Shown piece after piece: positions 1 to 8,573 of a DNA stretch of 64,000 nt. How positions within the stretch are numbered: the first letter of the stretch is position 1; each line of letters opens with the position of its first letter. The notes under the pieces are model-generated. The model made no database searches. It saw only the letters and a list, made by a program, of their open reading frames with translations, and had not been told where the DNA came from. A program made the translations under genes and the position numbers. The DNA is from Methanobrevibacter sp. (GTDB lineage: Archaea; Methanobacteriota; Methanobacteria; Methanobacteriales; Methanobacteriaceae), in assembly GCF_017409525.1 (NCBI RefSeq), contig NZ_JAFQSO010000014.1, forward strand, positions 62,001 through 126,000, written 5' to 3'.

Positions 1-24
1 GGTAAAAGAGGAAGAAGAGTTTAA
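1..24 (+). CDS. rps11: 30S ribosomal protein S11, C-terminal fragment
   Basis: Only the last seven codons and the stop are inside the window; they read GKRGRRV. Archaeal uS11 proteins characteristically end in an arginine-rich GRRGRRV-type tail, and the gene sits directly before rpoD, the usual archaeal order rps13-rps4-rps11-rpoD. The downstream rpoD Shine-Dalgarno lies just after this stop. The call rests on a very short tail plus context. Confidence 0.7.
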   Translation, partial: GKRGRRV

Positions 25-39
25 GTGGAAGGGTTTAAT

Positions 40-843
40 ATGGAGATAGAAGTTAAAAGTCAAAACGATAATGAAATGGTATTCATTGTTCGTGATGCAG
101 AAGTGCCTTTTATTAATGCTATTAGAAGATGCGCAATGGTAAATGTGCCAAAAATAGCTATTGAAGATGTAAATATTATTAGAAATGACTCTGCAATGTT
201 TAATGAGGTGCTTGCTCATAGGCTTGGTTTAACTCCTTTAGTTTCTGATCTTGATGCTATTGAAGGTATGTCATTACCTGAAGATGATGATTGGGATAAA
301 TTCGAAAATGGAATTTTATTCAAATTACATGAAGTGGGACCTAAAGTTGTTTATTCTAAGGATTTAATATCTTCAGACTCAAAAATTAAACCAGTATACG
401 ACACAATTCCTTTAGTAAAACTTAAAGAAAATGAAGAAATCATAATTGAAGCTTCTGCGAAAGTTGGATATGGAAAGGAACATGCCAAATGGATGCCAAC
501 TATTGTATGCGCATACAAACAGTATCCTGAAATAACTTTTAATGAGGACAAGGAAATTGATTATGATTGTGCTTTGGCATGTCCTCGCGGTGTTTTAAAA
601 TCAGATAGGAGATCTAAAAAGATTAAAATTTTGGATATTGAAAACTGTTCCATGTGTAAAAGCTGCGTTAGAGCTTCTTCAAATGGATACATTAACGTGG
701 GATATCATGAAAATGACTTCATATTCAGAATAGAAACAGATGGGGCAATGCCTCCTAAAGAAGTTTTATTAAAAGCTTGTGATGTATTAGGTGAAAAAGC
801 GGATAAGTTTATCAAATTTAGTGAAGAAGGAGGAAGTAAATAA
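40..843 (+). CDS. rpoD: DNA-directed RNA polymerase subunit D (Rpo3)
   Basis: Assembly-platform subunit of archaeal RNA polymerase, the counterpart of the bacterial alpha N-terminal domain and eukaryotic RPB3, pairing with subunit L. The N-terminus (EVPFINAIRRCAM, then EVLAHRLGLTPL) is the alpha-like dimerisation motif. A ferredoxin-like insert supplies C177, C181, C203, C206 and C209 (CALACP and CSMCKSC), enough for one [4Fe-4S] cluster but not two. An in-frame GTG at position 25 exists, but the ATG at 40 follows a GGAAGGG-type ribosome site and gives the usual family start. It is co-transcribed with the ribosomal genes and its stop overlaps the next ATG by one base. Confidence 0.95.
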   Translation: MEIEVKSQNDNEMVFIVRDAEVPFINAIRRCAMVNVPKIAIEDVNIIRNDSAMFNEVLAHRLGLTPLVSDLDAIEGMSLPEDDDWDKFENGILFKLHEVGPKVVYSKDLISSDSKIKPVYDTIPLVKLKENEEIIIEASAKVGYGKEHAKWMPTIVCAYKQYPEITFNEDKEIDYDCALACPRGVLKSDRRSKKIKILDIENCSMCKSCVRASSNGYINVGYHENDFIFRIETDGAMPPKEVLLKACDVLGEKADKFIKFSEEGGSK

Positions 844-1208
844 TGGTTAAGAAAGTAGTAAAAACAAATCCTAACCTTATTGAACTTATTAATAAACTTT
901 ATGAACAATCAAGAAAAGAAGATGCAGCTATTTGGAAAGATGTTGCACAAAGACTTGAAAGGTCAAATAGAAGAACTGCTGAAGTAAATTTGTCTGATAT
1001 TGCAAGACATGCTGAAGCCGGTGAAACTATTTTAGTGCCAGGTAAAGTTTTATCAAACGGTAATTTAGAAGAAAAAGTAGATGTTGTAGCATTAAAATTC
1101 TCAGCTAAAGCACAAGAAAAAATCGAAAGTGCTGGTGGAGAATGCATCTCAATTGATGAGATAATCGAATCAAATCCTAAAGGATCAAACATTAGGATCA
1201 TGGAATAA
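843..1208 (+). CDS. rpl18e: 50S ribosomal protein L18e
   Basis: Large-subunit ribosomal protein eL18, 121 residues, the archaeal/eukaryotic relative of bacterial L15. The sequence NRRTAEVNLSDIARHA and the following VPGKVLSNG match the conserved core of the family. The start overlaps the rpoD stop (TAATG), indicating translational coupling in the rps11-rpoD-rpl18e-rpl13-rps9-rpoN-rpoK operon. Length is normal for an archaeal eL18. Confidence 0.95.
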   Translation: MVKKVVKTNPNLIELINKLYEQSRKEDAAIWKDVAQRLERSNRRTAEVNLSDIARHAEAGETILVPGKVLSNGNLEEKVDVVALKFSAKAQEKIESAGGECISIDEIIESNPKGSNIRIME

Positions 1209-1221
1209 ATAGGGTGTTATT

Positions 1222-1644
1222 ATGATTATTGATGGAGAAGGATGCGTTTTAGGAAGATTAGCTAGTGTAACTAGTAAAAATCTTTTAGAAGGCGAAGAAG
1301 TAATAATTCTTAATGCTGAAAAAATCATGTTAACTGGTAACAAGGAATGGGCATATGCTAAATACAAGCAAAGAGTTGACAGGGCTAGTATCTCTAACCC
1401 TCGTGATTTAGGTCCAAAATATCCTAGAAGGCCAGATGATATATTTAGAAGAACTGTAAGAGGAATGTTACCTTTCAAAAAAGCTAAAGGTAAAACTGCA
1501 TATAAAGGTTTAAAAGCTTTTGTTGGTGTGCCTGCTGAATATGCAGATGCTGAACTCACTGCAGTTCCTGAAGCAGAATATGAAAACATTAAAAAAGGTA
1601 TTGAATTAGGGGAAATCTCCAAACTTTTAGGAGCTACCTTTTAG
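1222..1644 (+). CDS. rpl13: 50S ribosomal protein L13
   Basis: Large-subunit protein uL13, 140 residues. The N-terminus [14 protein letters not shown] and the internal [15 protein letters not shown] are the typical archaeal L13 motifs. It follows rpl18e by 13 bases, which hold a GGGTG ribosome site, and is in turn followed by rps9, the conserved L13-S9 pair found in all domains of life. Confidence 0.96.
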   Translation: MIIDGEGCVLGRLASVTSKNLLEGEEVIILNAEKIMLTGNKEWAYAKYKQRVDRASISNPRDLGPKYPRRPDDIFRRTVRGMLPFKKAKGKTAYKGLKAFVGVPAEYADAELTAVPEAEYENIKKGIELGEISKLLGATF

Positions 1645-1662
1645 ATAAATGGATGTGTGATT

Positions 1663-2064
1663 ATGGTTAAAGTTATTCATACAAGTGGAAAACGTAAAAC
1701 AGCTATCGCAAGAGGTACTGTTCAAGAAGGAACTGGTAAAGTAAGAATTAACAGAATTCCTTTAGAACTTTATTCTCCTGAGCTTGCAAACTTAAAATTA
1801 CAAGAACCATTAACCTTAGCTGGAGACTTAGCTAATGAAGTTGATATCAACATCAAGGTTGTTGGTGGAGGAGTAATGGGTCAAGCTGAAGCTGCACGTA
1901 TGGTAATTGCAAAAGGACTTGTTCAATGGTCTCAAGACATGGATTTAAAAGAAAAATTCATACAATATGACAGAACCATGTTAGTTGGTGACCCAAGACG
2001 TTCAGAACCTAAAAAATATGGTGGTCCTGGAGCAAGAGCTCGTAAACAAAAAAGTTACAGATAA
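1663..2064 (+). CDS. rps9: 30S ribosomal protein S9
   Basis: Small-subunit protein uS9, 133 residues. The N-terminus [14 protein letters not shown] and the basic tail ending RARKQKSYR, which reaches toward the P-site tRNA in ribosome structures, identify it. A GTG six bases upstream is in frame, but it lies inside the GATGTG ribosome-site region, so the ATG at 1663 is preferred. Directly follows rpl13. Confidence 0.96.
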   Translation: MVKVIHTSGKRKTAIARGTVQEGTGKVRINRIPLELYSPELANLKLQEPLTLAGDLANEVDINIKVVGGGVMGQAEAARMVIAKGLVQWSQDMDLKEKFIQYDRTMLVGDPRRSEPKKYGGPGARARKQKSYR

Positions 2065-2085
2065 TTACTCTGTAATTTTATTTTA
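2055..2085 (+). terminator. weak hairpin and T-rich tract after rps9
   Basis: TTACAG (2055-2060) pairs with CTGTAA (2070-2075) around a nine-base loop that includes the rps9 stop, followed by a T-rich stretch. It could attenuate transcription between rps9 and rpoN rather than end it fully. The stem is short and support is modest. Confidence 0.35.
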
Positions 2086-2108
2086 TTTAAATTAAAAAGA
2101 TGATATAA

Positions 2109-2405
2109 ATGATTCCTATTAGATGCTTAAGTTGTGGAAAACCAATATCAGCTTACTTTAATGAATATAAAATTAGAGAAATTGGCGGCAAACGATTATA
2201 TGAAGAGTTAGAAGACCGTGATTTAACTAGTAATTTTATGGATCAATTGATTATTGAAAGAAAAGAAGTTAAAGAGGTTTTGTCTGACTTAGGATTACGT
2301 GGTACTTATCCTGAAGAGGATCCTAAAGATATTTTGGATGACTTAGGTTTAACTAGATACTGTTGTAGAAGAATGTTAATTTCCCATGTTGAAACCTGGG
2401 AATAA
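2109..2405 (+). CDS. rpoN: DNA-directed RNA polymerase subunit N (Rpo10) with an internal insertion
   Basis: Small zinc-binding subunit that helps anchor the D-L platform. The ends match the family exactly: [12 protein letters not shown] at the start (C6, C9) and [15 protein letters not shown] at the end (C85, C86). The protein is 98 residues, whereas archaeal RpoN is typically 55-75; about 40 extra residues lie between residues 27 and 70. Part of the insert ([12 protein letters not shown], 53-64) resembles the canonical segment [12 protein letters not shown] (71-82), suggesting internal duplication. The reading frame is open throughout, so this is not a frameshift. It sits in the usual operon position between rps9 and rpoK. 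Confidence 0.93.
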   Translation: MIPIRCLSCGKPISAYFNEYKIREIGGKRLYEELEDRDLTSNFMDQLIIERKEVKEVLSDLGLRGTYPEEDPKDILDDLGLTRYCCRRMLISHVETWE

Positions 2406-2479
2406 TTCAAAAGCGTAGGGATATTGTATTATAATAGTATAATCTTGGTAAAATATGCCTAATAATGGAAGTAATATTC

Positions 2480-2662
2480 ATGAATGTTGAAAAAAAATTT
2501 ACAAGGTTTGAAAGGGCTAGACTTCTTGGAGCTAGAGCAATTCAAATATCAATGGGTGCTAAACCATTAGTTGATATTAAAGAATCATTAGATCCAATTG
2601 ATATAGCTTATGAGGAGTTCAAAGCTGGAGTTTTACCATTAGATGTTATTAGGGATGAATAA
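2480..2662 (+). CDS. rpoK: DNA-directed RNA polymerase subunit K (Rpo6)
   Basis: Subunit of archaeal RNA polymerase equivalent to RPB6 and bacterial omega, 60 residues from this start. The core [20 protein letters not shown] and the following PIDIAYEEF are the diagnostic omega/RPB6 helices. An ATG at 2465 would add five residues (MEVIF) not seen in relatives; neither start has a strong ribosome site, so the choice rests on family length. It ends the operon. Confidence 0.92.
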   Translation: MNVEKKFTRFERARLLGARAIQISMGAKPLVDIKESLDPIDIAYEEFKAGVLPLDVIRDE

Positions 2663-2681
2663 ATAGTTTTTCTATTTATTC
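2657..2681 (+). terminator. hairpin terminator after rpoK
   Basis: A perfect 10-bp stem, GAATAAATAG with CTATTTATTC, closes on a five-T loop and includes the rpoK stop codon. It separates the RNA polymerase/ribosomal operon from enolase. Confidence 0.6.
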
Positions 2682-2798
2682 TCATAATTATTTAACAAAA
2701 ATAAAAAATACCAATATAACTCTATAAAGAAACTTACTGATTTTTTTAAGGAGTATAGATTATATGGTAATAAATTAATTGACACTGAGGTGTTTTTT

Positions 2799-4043
2799 TT
2801 GGATAGTGTAATAGAAGATGTCCAAGTTCGTAAGATTTTGGACAGCAGAGGAAACCCAACTATTGAAGTAGATGTAGTTACTTGGAATGGTTTTGGTAGA
2901 GCTGCTGCACCAAGTGGGGCAAGTACTGGCTCTAGGGAAGTTGTATCTTTTCCAGATGGCGGAGTGGATTTAGTAGTCCGTGAAATGGAAGATTTCATAG
3001 CTTCTGAATTAATTGGTATGGATGCTGAAGATATAACTACTATCGATGAAGTATTAAGGGAAATCGATGGTACTGATAATTTGGCAGCTATTGGTGGTAA
3101 CACTACTGTAGCAATATCCATGGCTGTAGCTAAAGCTGCTGCTGAATCTTATAACATGCCATTATACAAATACATTGGTGGAAATTTAGTCAATGAATTG
3201 CCATTTCCTTTAGGAAATATGATGAATGGCGGAGCACATGCGGGCGTAAATGCACCAGATATTCAAGAATTCCTGGTTGTTCCAATTGGAGCCACTAGTG
3301 TTAGTGAAGCCATCTTTGCAAATGCTGCCGTTCATAAAAAATTAAAAGTATTAATTCAAACTAAAGATGCCAATTTTACTGGTGGCAAAGGAGATGAAGG
3401 AGGATGGGTGCCAAACATTACCAATGATTCCGCTTTGGAAATTCAAGCTAAGGCATGTGAAGAGGTTGGTGATGAACTAGGTATTGAAATTAGACCTTCT
3501 TTAGACATGGCAGCTTCTGAATTGTGGAATGCAGATGAGCAAAAATATGTTTATGCTCAAGATGGTGTTAAAAGGGACACCGGAGATCAAATTGATTTCG
3601 TAAAGGATATCATTGATACTTATAAAATGTTTTATGTAGAAGACCCATTCGATGAATCTGATTTCGAAGGATTTACAGAGTTGACTTCAAAAGTTGGGGA
3701 TAAATGTTTAATTTGCGGCGATGATTTGTTTGTAACCAATAAAGAATTATTGGCTAAGGGCATTGAAATGAATGCTGCAAATGCTATTATCATCAAACCT
3801 AATCAAATAGGCTCATTATCTGAAACTTATGCTACTGTAAAGCTAGCAAAAGAAAATGATGTCGTGCCTGTTGTTTCCCACAGGTCTGGTGAAACAACTG
3901 ATGAAACTATTGCCCATTTAGCCGTTGGTTTTTCATCTCCTATGATTAAAACCGGAGCTATTGGTGGCGAAAGGATAGCAAAATTAAACGAACTTATCCG
4001 TATCGAAGAAGAACTTTCAAATCCTCAAATGGGCAACTTTTAG
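2799..4043 (+). CDS. eno: enolase (phosphopyruvate hydratase), TTG start
   Basis: Interconverts 2-phosphoglycerate and phosphoenolpyruvate in the cytoplasm. Motifs include [11 protein letters not shown] near the N-terminus, the loop [10 protein letters not shown], the metal-site [22 protein letters not shown] with the catalytic lysine, and [10 protein letters not shown] place the start at TTG 2799 because GAGGTG at 2787-2792 is then correctly spaced and the protein begins [12 protein letters not shown]; the GTG at 2790 lies inside that ribosome site. First gene of the enolase-ferredoxin-rps2 group. Confidence 0.95.
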   Translation: MDSVIEDVQVRKILDSRGNPTIEVDVVTWNGFGRAAAPSGASTGSREVVSFPDGGVDLVVREMEDFIASELIGMDAEDITTIDEVLREIDGTDNLAAIGGNTTVAISMAVAKAAAESYNMPLYKYIGGNLVNELPFPLGNMMNGGAHAGVNAPDIQEFLVVPIGATSVSEAIFANAAVHKKLKVLIQTKDANFTGGKGDEGGWVPNITNDSALEIQAKACEEVGDELGIEIRPSLDMAASELWNADEQKYVYAQDGVKRDTGDQIDFVKDIIDTYKMFYVEDPFDESDFEGFTELTSKVGDKCLICGDDLFVTNKELLAKGIEMNAANAIIIKPNQIGSLSETYATVKLAKENDVVPVVSHRSGETTDETIAHLAVGFSSPMIKTGAIGGERIAKLNELIRIEEELSNPQMGNF

Positions 4044-4065
4044 AAATATTAAGGGAGTGAGTTTA

Positions 4066-4260
4066 ATGGCAAAAGTAACTATTGATTACGATAAATGTGA
4101 TGGTGCTGACTGTGCAGAATGTTCTGACGTTTGCCCAATGGAAGTTTTAGTCCTCGAAGGGGATAAAATTACAATCAACAATCCAGAAGATTGCAGTTAT
4201 TGTGAAGTATGTATGGACGTATGTCCTAATGAATGTGTAAACATTGAAGATGAAGATTAA
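4066..4260 (+). CDS. 2[4Fe-4S] ferredoxin
   Basis: A 64-residue ferredoxin with two cysteine motifs. The second, CSYCEVCMDVCP, is canonical CX2CX2CX3CP. The first, CDGADCAECSDVCP, has four rather than two residues between the first two cysteines, a widened loop that could change cluster potential. The start at 4066 follows a good GGGAGTGA site; an upstream in-frame start at 4057 overlaps that site. It lies between enolase and rps2, so it could be a housekeeping electron carrier; its partner cannot be read from context. Confidence 0.9.
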   Translation: MAKVTIDYDKCDGADCAECSDVCPMEVLVLEGDKITINNPEDCSYCEVCMDVCPNECVNIEDED

Positions 4261-4284
4261 ATATAATAAAAAAGGTGATTATTA

Positions 4285-4884
4285 ATGACTAACGAACTTT
4301 TAATAGACTTAGACAATTATTTAGCAGCAGGTTTACATATCGGAACCCAACAAAAAACAAGCGATATGGAAAAATACATATTCAGAGTAAGATCTGACGG
4401 TTTATATGTTTTAGATATTCAAAAAACTGATGAAAGAATTAGACAAATTGCAAAACTTTTAGCAAAATACGACCCTGAAGACATTTTAGTAGTAGCTACC
4501 AGACAATATGGTCAGGCTCCTGTTAAAAAATTCGGTGAAATAACTGGCGCTAAAACTATTCCTGGCAGATTTATTCCTGGAACTTTAACAAACCCTAATT
4601 ATGCTAAATTTATTGAACCAAAAATCATTGTCGTAACTGACCCAAGATCAGATGCACAAGCAGTATTAGAATCCAAACAAAATGGTATTCCTGTTGTTGC
4701 ATTATGCGATACTGAAAACTTACTCAGTTTTGTTGATATTGCTGTACCTGTAAACAACAAAGGTAGAAAAGCTATTGCATTAGTTTACTGGTTACTTGCA
4801 AGACAAATCTTAAGAGAAAGAGGCGACATCCCAGAAGATGGTGACTTAGATATTGAAGCAACCGACTTTGAACTTAAATTCTAA
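4285..4884 (+). CDS. rps2: 30S ribosomal protein S2
   Basis: Small-subunit protein uS2, 199 residues, normal for archaea. Key segments are [14 protein letters not shown] near the start, FIPGTLTNP, and the late [18 protein letters not shown] with [15 protein letters not shown]. Preceded by a strong AGGTGATT ribosome site. The order enolase-(ferredoxin)-rps2-MEMO-mevalonate kinase is a conserved euryarchaeal arrangement. Confidence 0.96.
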   Translation: MTNELLIDLDNYLAAGLHIGTQQKTSDMEKYIFRVRSDGLYVLDIQKTDERIRQIAKLLAKYDPEDILVVATRQYGQAPVKKFGEITGAKTIPGRFIPGTLTNPNYAKFIEPKIIVVTDPRSDAQAVLESKQNGIPVVALCDTENLLSFVDIAVPVNNKGRKAIALVYWLLARQILRERGDIPEDGDLDIEATDFELKF

Positions 4885-4893
4885 ATGAGTTAA

Positions 4894-5742
4894 ATGATAA
4901 GAAAACCTGCTGTTGCTGGAGCATTTTATCCAGCCGACCCCGAAGTGCTGATAAAAACTATTGAAAATTGTTTTTTAGATGATTTCGGAGTTGGCAAAAT
5001 ACCCGATATGGGCAAATTTGATGGTGTAGACTATCCTATTAATGTTATGGTTCCGCATGCGGGTTATCGATATTCAGGTGCAGTGGCAAGTCATAGCTAC
5101 TGCAAGTTAGTTCAAAATGGTTTTCCTGAAGTTTTTATTATATTAAGTCCTAACCATACGGGTTTTGGTAGTGAAATTTCCGTGTTCAATGAAGGTCAGT
5201 GGGATACTCCTTTGGGGAGTGTTGAAGTTGACAGCGAATTTGCAGACGCTTTGATTTCCAAATCTGATATTGCGACTGCCGATTTTTCAGCCCATATTCG
5301 TGAACACAGCATTGAAGTTCAGCTACCTTTCTTACAATATTTTTCAAGTGACTTTAAGATAGTTCCAATAACCATAGGTTCTCAAAATTTTTCCACTTCA
5401 AGCGATTTGGCAAAGGCTATTTTTGAGGCAGGAAATGAATTAAACAAATCTTATTGTGTTATTGCAAGCACTGATTTGTCCCATTTCAACAATCAAGAAA
5501 AAGCCAATAAAGTCGATGGATTTGTTTTGGAGGATATCGCTGAAATGAATGAATTTAAACTTTTTGAGGAAGTTATTCAGTATAATATTACAATGTGTGG
5601 CTATGGTCCGGTAATGACAACTATTCTAGTTTCAAAAATGTCTGATAAGAATGCTTGTGAAATATTGGAATATAAAACCAGTGGAGATGTTACAGGGGAT
5701 TTCACTTCTGTTGTAGGGTATGCTTCAGGTATTTTTAAATAA
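4894..5742 (+). CDS. MEMO1 family protein (AmmeMemoRadiSam protein B)
   Basis: A 282-residue MEMO-family protein, related in fold to non-haem iron class III dioxygenases. It shows the conserved VPHAGYRYSG, SPNHTG, REHSIEVQLPFLQY and ASTDLSHF segments whose histidines and aspartate line the metal site. Its cellular role in archaea is unsettled. It lies 10 bases after rps2 and 10 bases before mevalonate kinase, as in other euryarchaea, suggesting co-transcription. Confidence 0.9.
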   Translation: MIRKPAVAGAFYPADPEVLIKTIENCFLDDFGVGKIPDMGKFDGVDYPINVMVPHAGYRYSGAVASHSYCKLVQNGFPEVFIILSPNHTGFGSEISVFNEGQWDTPLGSVEVDSEFADALISKSDIATADFSAHIREHSIEVQLPFLQYFSSDFKIVPITIGSQNFSTSSDLAKAIFEAGNELNKSYCVIASTDLSHFNNQEKANKVDGFVLEDIAEMNEFKLFEEVIQYNITMCGYGPVMTTILVSKMSDKNACEILEYKTSGDVTGDFTSVVGYASGIFK

Positions 5743-5751
5743 GGTGTATCA

Positions 5752-6714
5752 ATGATAGCTAAAGCTTCAGCTCCCGCTAAAGCAATTTTATTTGGGGAAC
5801 ATTCAGTTGTTTATGATGAACCAGCTATAGCTGGAGCAGTAAATAAAAGGGCATATGTTACTGTTAAGGAATCTGAATGTGATAGGTCTATTTTTAGAGC
5901 TCCTAATATAAATTTTGAAGCTGAATTGCTTACAAGAGAGAAAAAATACATTTTATTGAAAGGAAAACCAGGTATTATTAGATATATTTTAGAATCTCTT
6001 TATAGAGTACATGACCATACTCCAATAGAAATTACATTGCATTCAAATGTTCCTATTGGTTCTGGACTTGGATCATCTGCGGCAGTTACAGTTGCTACTT
6101 TAGCCGCATTATACCGTTATCATAATATTCGTTTTAATAAAAAGTCTCTAGCTCATGATGCCCATATGGTTGAACAAGCCGTTCAGGGGGTTGCTAGTCC
6201 GTTAGATACTTTAGTTTCTACTTATGGGGGACTTGTTTATTTGTCCCGCAACAAAAAAGTTGAGCATTTCAACGTAAACTTCAATGTTCCTTTTGTTGTA
6301 GGCTATACTACTAAGCATGGAAATACTGGAAAAATGGTAAAGGATGTAAGAAATCTTAAAAATAGAAATCCAAAAATTATAAATCCAGTAATAACTGCCA
6401 TGGGCAATCTGACTAATTATGCAAAACAGGCCATTTTAAAAAGGGATTTCAATAAGGTTGGAGAATTAATGAATATTAACCATGGATTTTTAGATGTTTT
6501 AGGTGTTAATACATTGGAATTGTCCAGGATGGTATATAATGCAAGGGAAGCCGGTGCTATTGGTTCTAAAACTACAGGTGCCGGTGGTGGAGGCAGCATT
6601 ATTGCACTTTGCCCGGGCAAGGTTGAACAAGTGGCTGAAGCTATTGAACGTGATGATAATATTTTAAAAATCCATTTCACTCGAAAAGGAGTTTCTTCAA
6701 GAGTTTATAAGTGA
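5752..6714 (+). CDS. mvk: mevalonate kinase
   Basis: Phosphorylates mevalonate to 5-phosphomevalonate with ATP, starting the kinase steps to archaeal lipid precursors. A GHMP kinase of 320 residues: N-terminal SAPAKAILFGEHSVVY, the phosphate-binding loop PIGSGLGSSAAVT and the C-terminal KTTGAGGGGSIIAL. The ribosome site AGGTGTAT overlaps the end of the MEMO gene. First isoprenoid enzyme in a five-gene run ending with prenyl diphosphate synthase. Confidence 0.96.
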   Translation: MIAKASAPAKAILFGEHSVVYDEPAIAGAVNKRAYVTVKESECDRSIFRAPNINFEAELLTREKKYILLKGKPGIIRYILESLYRVHDHTPIEITLHSNVPIGSGLGSSAAVTVATLAALYRYHNIRFNKKSLAHDAHMVEQAVQGVASPLDTLVSTYGGLVYLSRNKKVEHFNVNFNVPFVVGYTTKHGNTGKMVKDVRNLKNRNPKIINPVITAMGNLTNYAKQAILKRDFNKVGELMNINHGFLDVLGVNTLELSRMVYNAREAGAIGSKTTGAGGGGSIIALCPGKVEQVAEAIERDDNILKIHFTRKGVSSRVYK

Positions 6715-6718
6715 TTTT

Positions 6719-7519
6719 ATGATAATTTTAAAAATTGGTGGAAGTATTCTGACCAATAAAGATTCGGCTGAAAGTGAAATTGACAGCAAATCTCTTAAAA
6801 GAATAGCATCTGAGATTAAGTCTTCTCTTGACAGGTCAGACAAACAATTAATCATTGTTCATGGTGCCGGATCATTTGGACATCCGCCAGCTAAGGAATA
6901 TAAAATTGGCGAGCCATTTCAAAAAGATGAGTATCCTCAAAAAAGGATAGGATTTTGCAAAACTCAAAATGCTGTTAAGAAATTAAACATGCTTATTTGT
7001 GAAGCTTTTATTGAAGAAGGCCTGCCTGTAGTGGCCATCCCTGCTTCAAGTTTCATGACAGCCACAAATAAAAGAATCACTGATGGAAATTTGAGTTCAT
7101 TTAAAAAATATTTGGATAAAGGTTTCATTCCTGTAATATATGGGGATGTTGTTTTAGATAGTCAATTAGAAATTTGCGTTATTTCTGGAGACCAATTAAT
7201 CCAATATTTGGCCGTTAATCTTAATCCGGATAGGGTTATTTTAGGAACAGATGTTGATGGAGTTTACAGTAAAAACCCTAAAACACATGAAGATGCAATA
7301 TTTTTTGATAGATTTTCGTCACTTGAAGATTTGGATACATTGGAAGGAACTACAAACGTGGATGTTACTGGAGGAATGGTTGGAAAAATCAAAGAACTTT
7401 TATATTTAGCAGATTTGGGAATTGAATCTAAAATAATAAATGCTGAAGTTAATGATAATATTTTTAAAGTATTGGAAGATGAAAAGGTCAAAGGAACCGT
7501 AATTTCAAGGGGAAATTAG
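6719..7519 (+). CDS. ipk: isopentenyl phosphate kinase
   Basis: Converts isopentenyl phosphate to isopentenyl diphosphate in the archaeal version of the mevalonate pathway. An amino-acid-kinase fold protein of 266 residues with [28 protein letters not shown] (containing the histidine used in catalysis in studied homologues), LGTDVDGVY and [10 protein letters not shown]. Four bases separate it from mvk, whose TGA lies inside the GTGATTTT ribosome-site region. The classic bacterial/eukaryotic phosphomevalonate kinase and decarboxylase are not in this cluster, consistent with the archaeal route. Confidence 0.95.
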   Translation: MIILKIGGSILTNKDSAESEIDSKSLKRIASEIKSSLDRSDKQLIIVHGAGSFGHPPAKEYKIGEPFQKDEYPQKRIGFCKTQNAVKKLNMLICEAFIEEGLPVVAIPASSFMTATNKRITDGNLSSFKKYLDKGFIPVIYGDVVLDSQLEICVISGDQLIQYLAVNLNPDRVILGTDVDGVYSKNPKTHEDAIFFDRFSSLEDLDTLEGTTNVDVTGGMVGKIKELLYLADLGIESKIINAEVNDNIFKVLEDEKVKGTVISRGN

Positions 7520-7523
7520 GAAA

Positions 7524-8570
7524 ATGATTTCAGATAGAAAATTAGAGCATTTATTAATTTGTGAAAATTATGATGTGGAGTTTAAAAATAAAACAACTGG
7601 ATTTGAAGATATTGAATTAATCCACAATGTATTGCCTGAAGTAGATAAAAACGAAATTGATTTATCAACTTCCGTATTTGGCAAAAAATTAGACTCTCCT
7701 TTATTTATAACAGCAATTACTGGTGGCCACCCTGCCGCAAAATCTATAAATGAACAATTGGCTATTGCTGCTGAAAATAATAATATTGCCTTAGGAGTAG
7801 GTTCTCAAAGGGCTGCATGCGAACACCCTGAACTTGCAGACACATACACTGTTGTTAGGGAAAATGCTCCAAATTGTTTGCTTGTCGGAAATATAGGTGC
7901 ACCACAACTTAATTTGGCAGAAAAAGCCGTTGAAATGTTGGATGCAGATATATTAGCAATTCATTTAAATCCTCTTCAAGAGTCAATTCAGCCTGAAGGC
8001 GATTTGGATGCAAGAGGTTACACTAATTTAATCAGCCAGATTACAGAATCTGTAGATATTCCAGTGCTTGCAAAAGAAACCGGTTGTGGAATATCAGCCG
8101 AATCAGCTGAAACATTAGTTGATGCGGGCATTGATTTCATTGATATTGAAGGTGCTGGAGGAACCAGCTGGGCCGCAGTTGAAACATACCGGGCTGAAGA
8201 CAAGTACTTCGGTGAAATATTTTGGGATTGGGGAATCCCTACTGCAATTAGCACTGTCGAAGTGACAAATGCAGTTGATGTACCAGTCATTTCATCCGGA
8301 GGTATTAGAAATGGTCTTGAAGCCGCAAAGGCTATTGCTCTTGGAGCAGATGCCGTGGGTATGGCATTGCCATTTTTGAAAAATTGCACATCACAAGAAC
8401 AACTTAATGAACTTATTAACAAATTTAATGATTCACTTAGAATCGCAATGTTTTTAGTAGGGGCTAATAACATTGAAGAGCTAAAACAATCTAATTTAGT
8501 CATTCGAGGAAAAACAAGGGAATGGTTAAATGAGAGAGGAATTAACACAAAAAATTATTCAAGGAGATGA
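7524..8570 (+). CDS. fni: type 2 isopentenyl-diphosphate delta-isomerase
   Basis: FMN-dependent enzyme interconverting IPP and dimethylallyl diphosphate, 348 residues, TIM barrel. Seen motifs: [36 protein letters not shown] with the conserved QE region, IEGAGGTSW, and the flavin phosphate site [20 protein letters not shown]. It starts four bases after ipk, so the block is a single operon. Confidence 0.96.
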   Translation: MISDRKLEHLLICENYDVEFKNKTTGFEDIELIHNVLPEVDKNEIDLSTSVFGKKLDSPLFITAITGGHPAAKSINEQLAIAAENNNIALGVGSQRAACEHPELADTYTVVRENAPNCLLVGNIGAPQLNLAEKAVEMLDADILAIHLNPLQESIQPEGDLDARGYTNLISQITESVDIPVLAKETGCGISAESAETLVDAGIDFIDIEGAGGTSWAAVETYRAEDKYFGEIFWDWGIPTAISTVEVTNAVDVPVISSGGIRNGLEAAKAIALGADAVGMALPFLKNCTSQEQLNELINKFNDSLRIAMFLVGANNIEELKQSNLVIRGKTREWLNERGINTKNYSRR

Positions 8571-8573
8571 AAC

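Noticed and set aside
2405-2480. Small RNA gene between rpoN and rpoK
   Set aside because: The AT-rich symmetric stretch ATTATAATAGTATAAT is too simple to support an RNA gene.
8018-8548. Minus-strand open frame of 176 codons opposite the IPP isomerase
   Set aside because: It is a shadow of a conserved gene, with low-complexity Ser/Ala/Pro translation and no family motifs.
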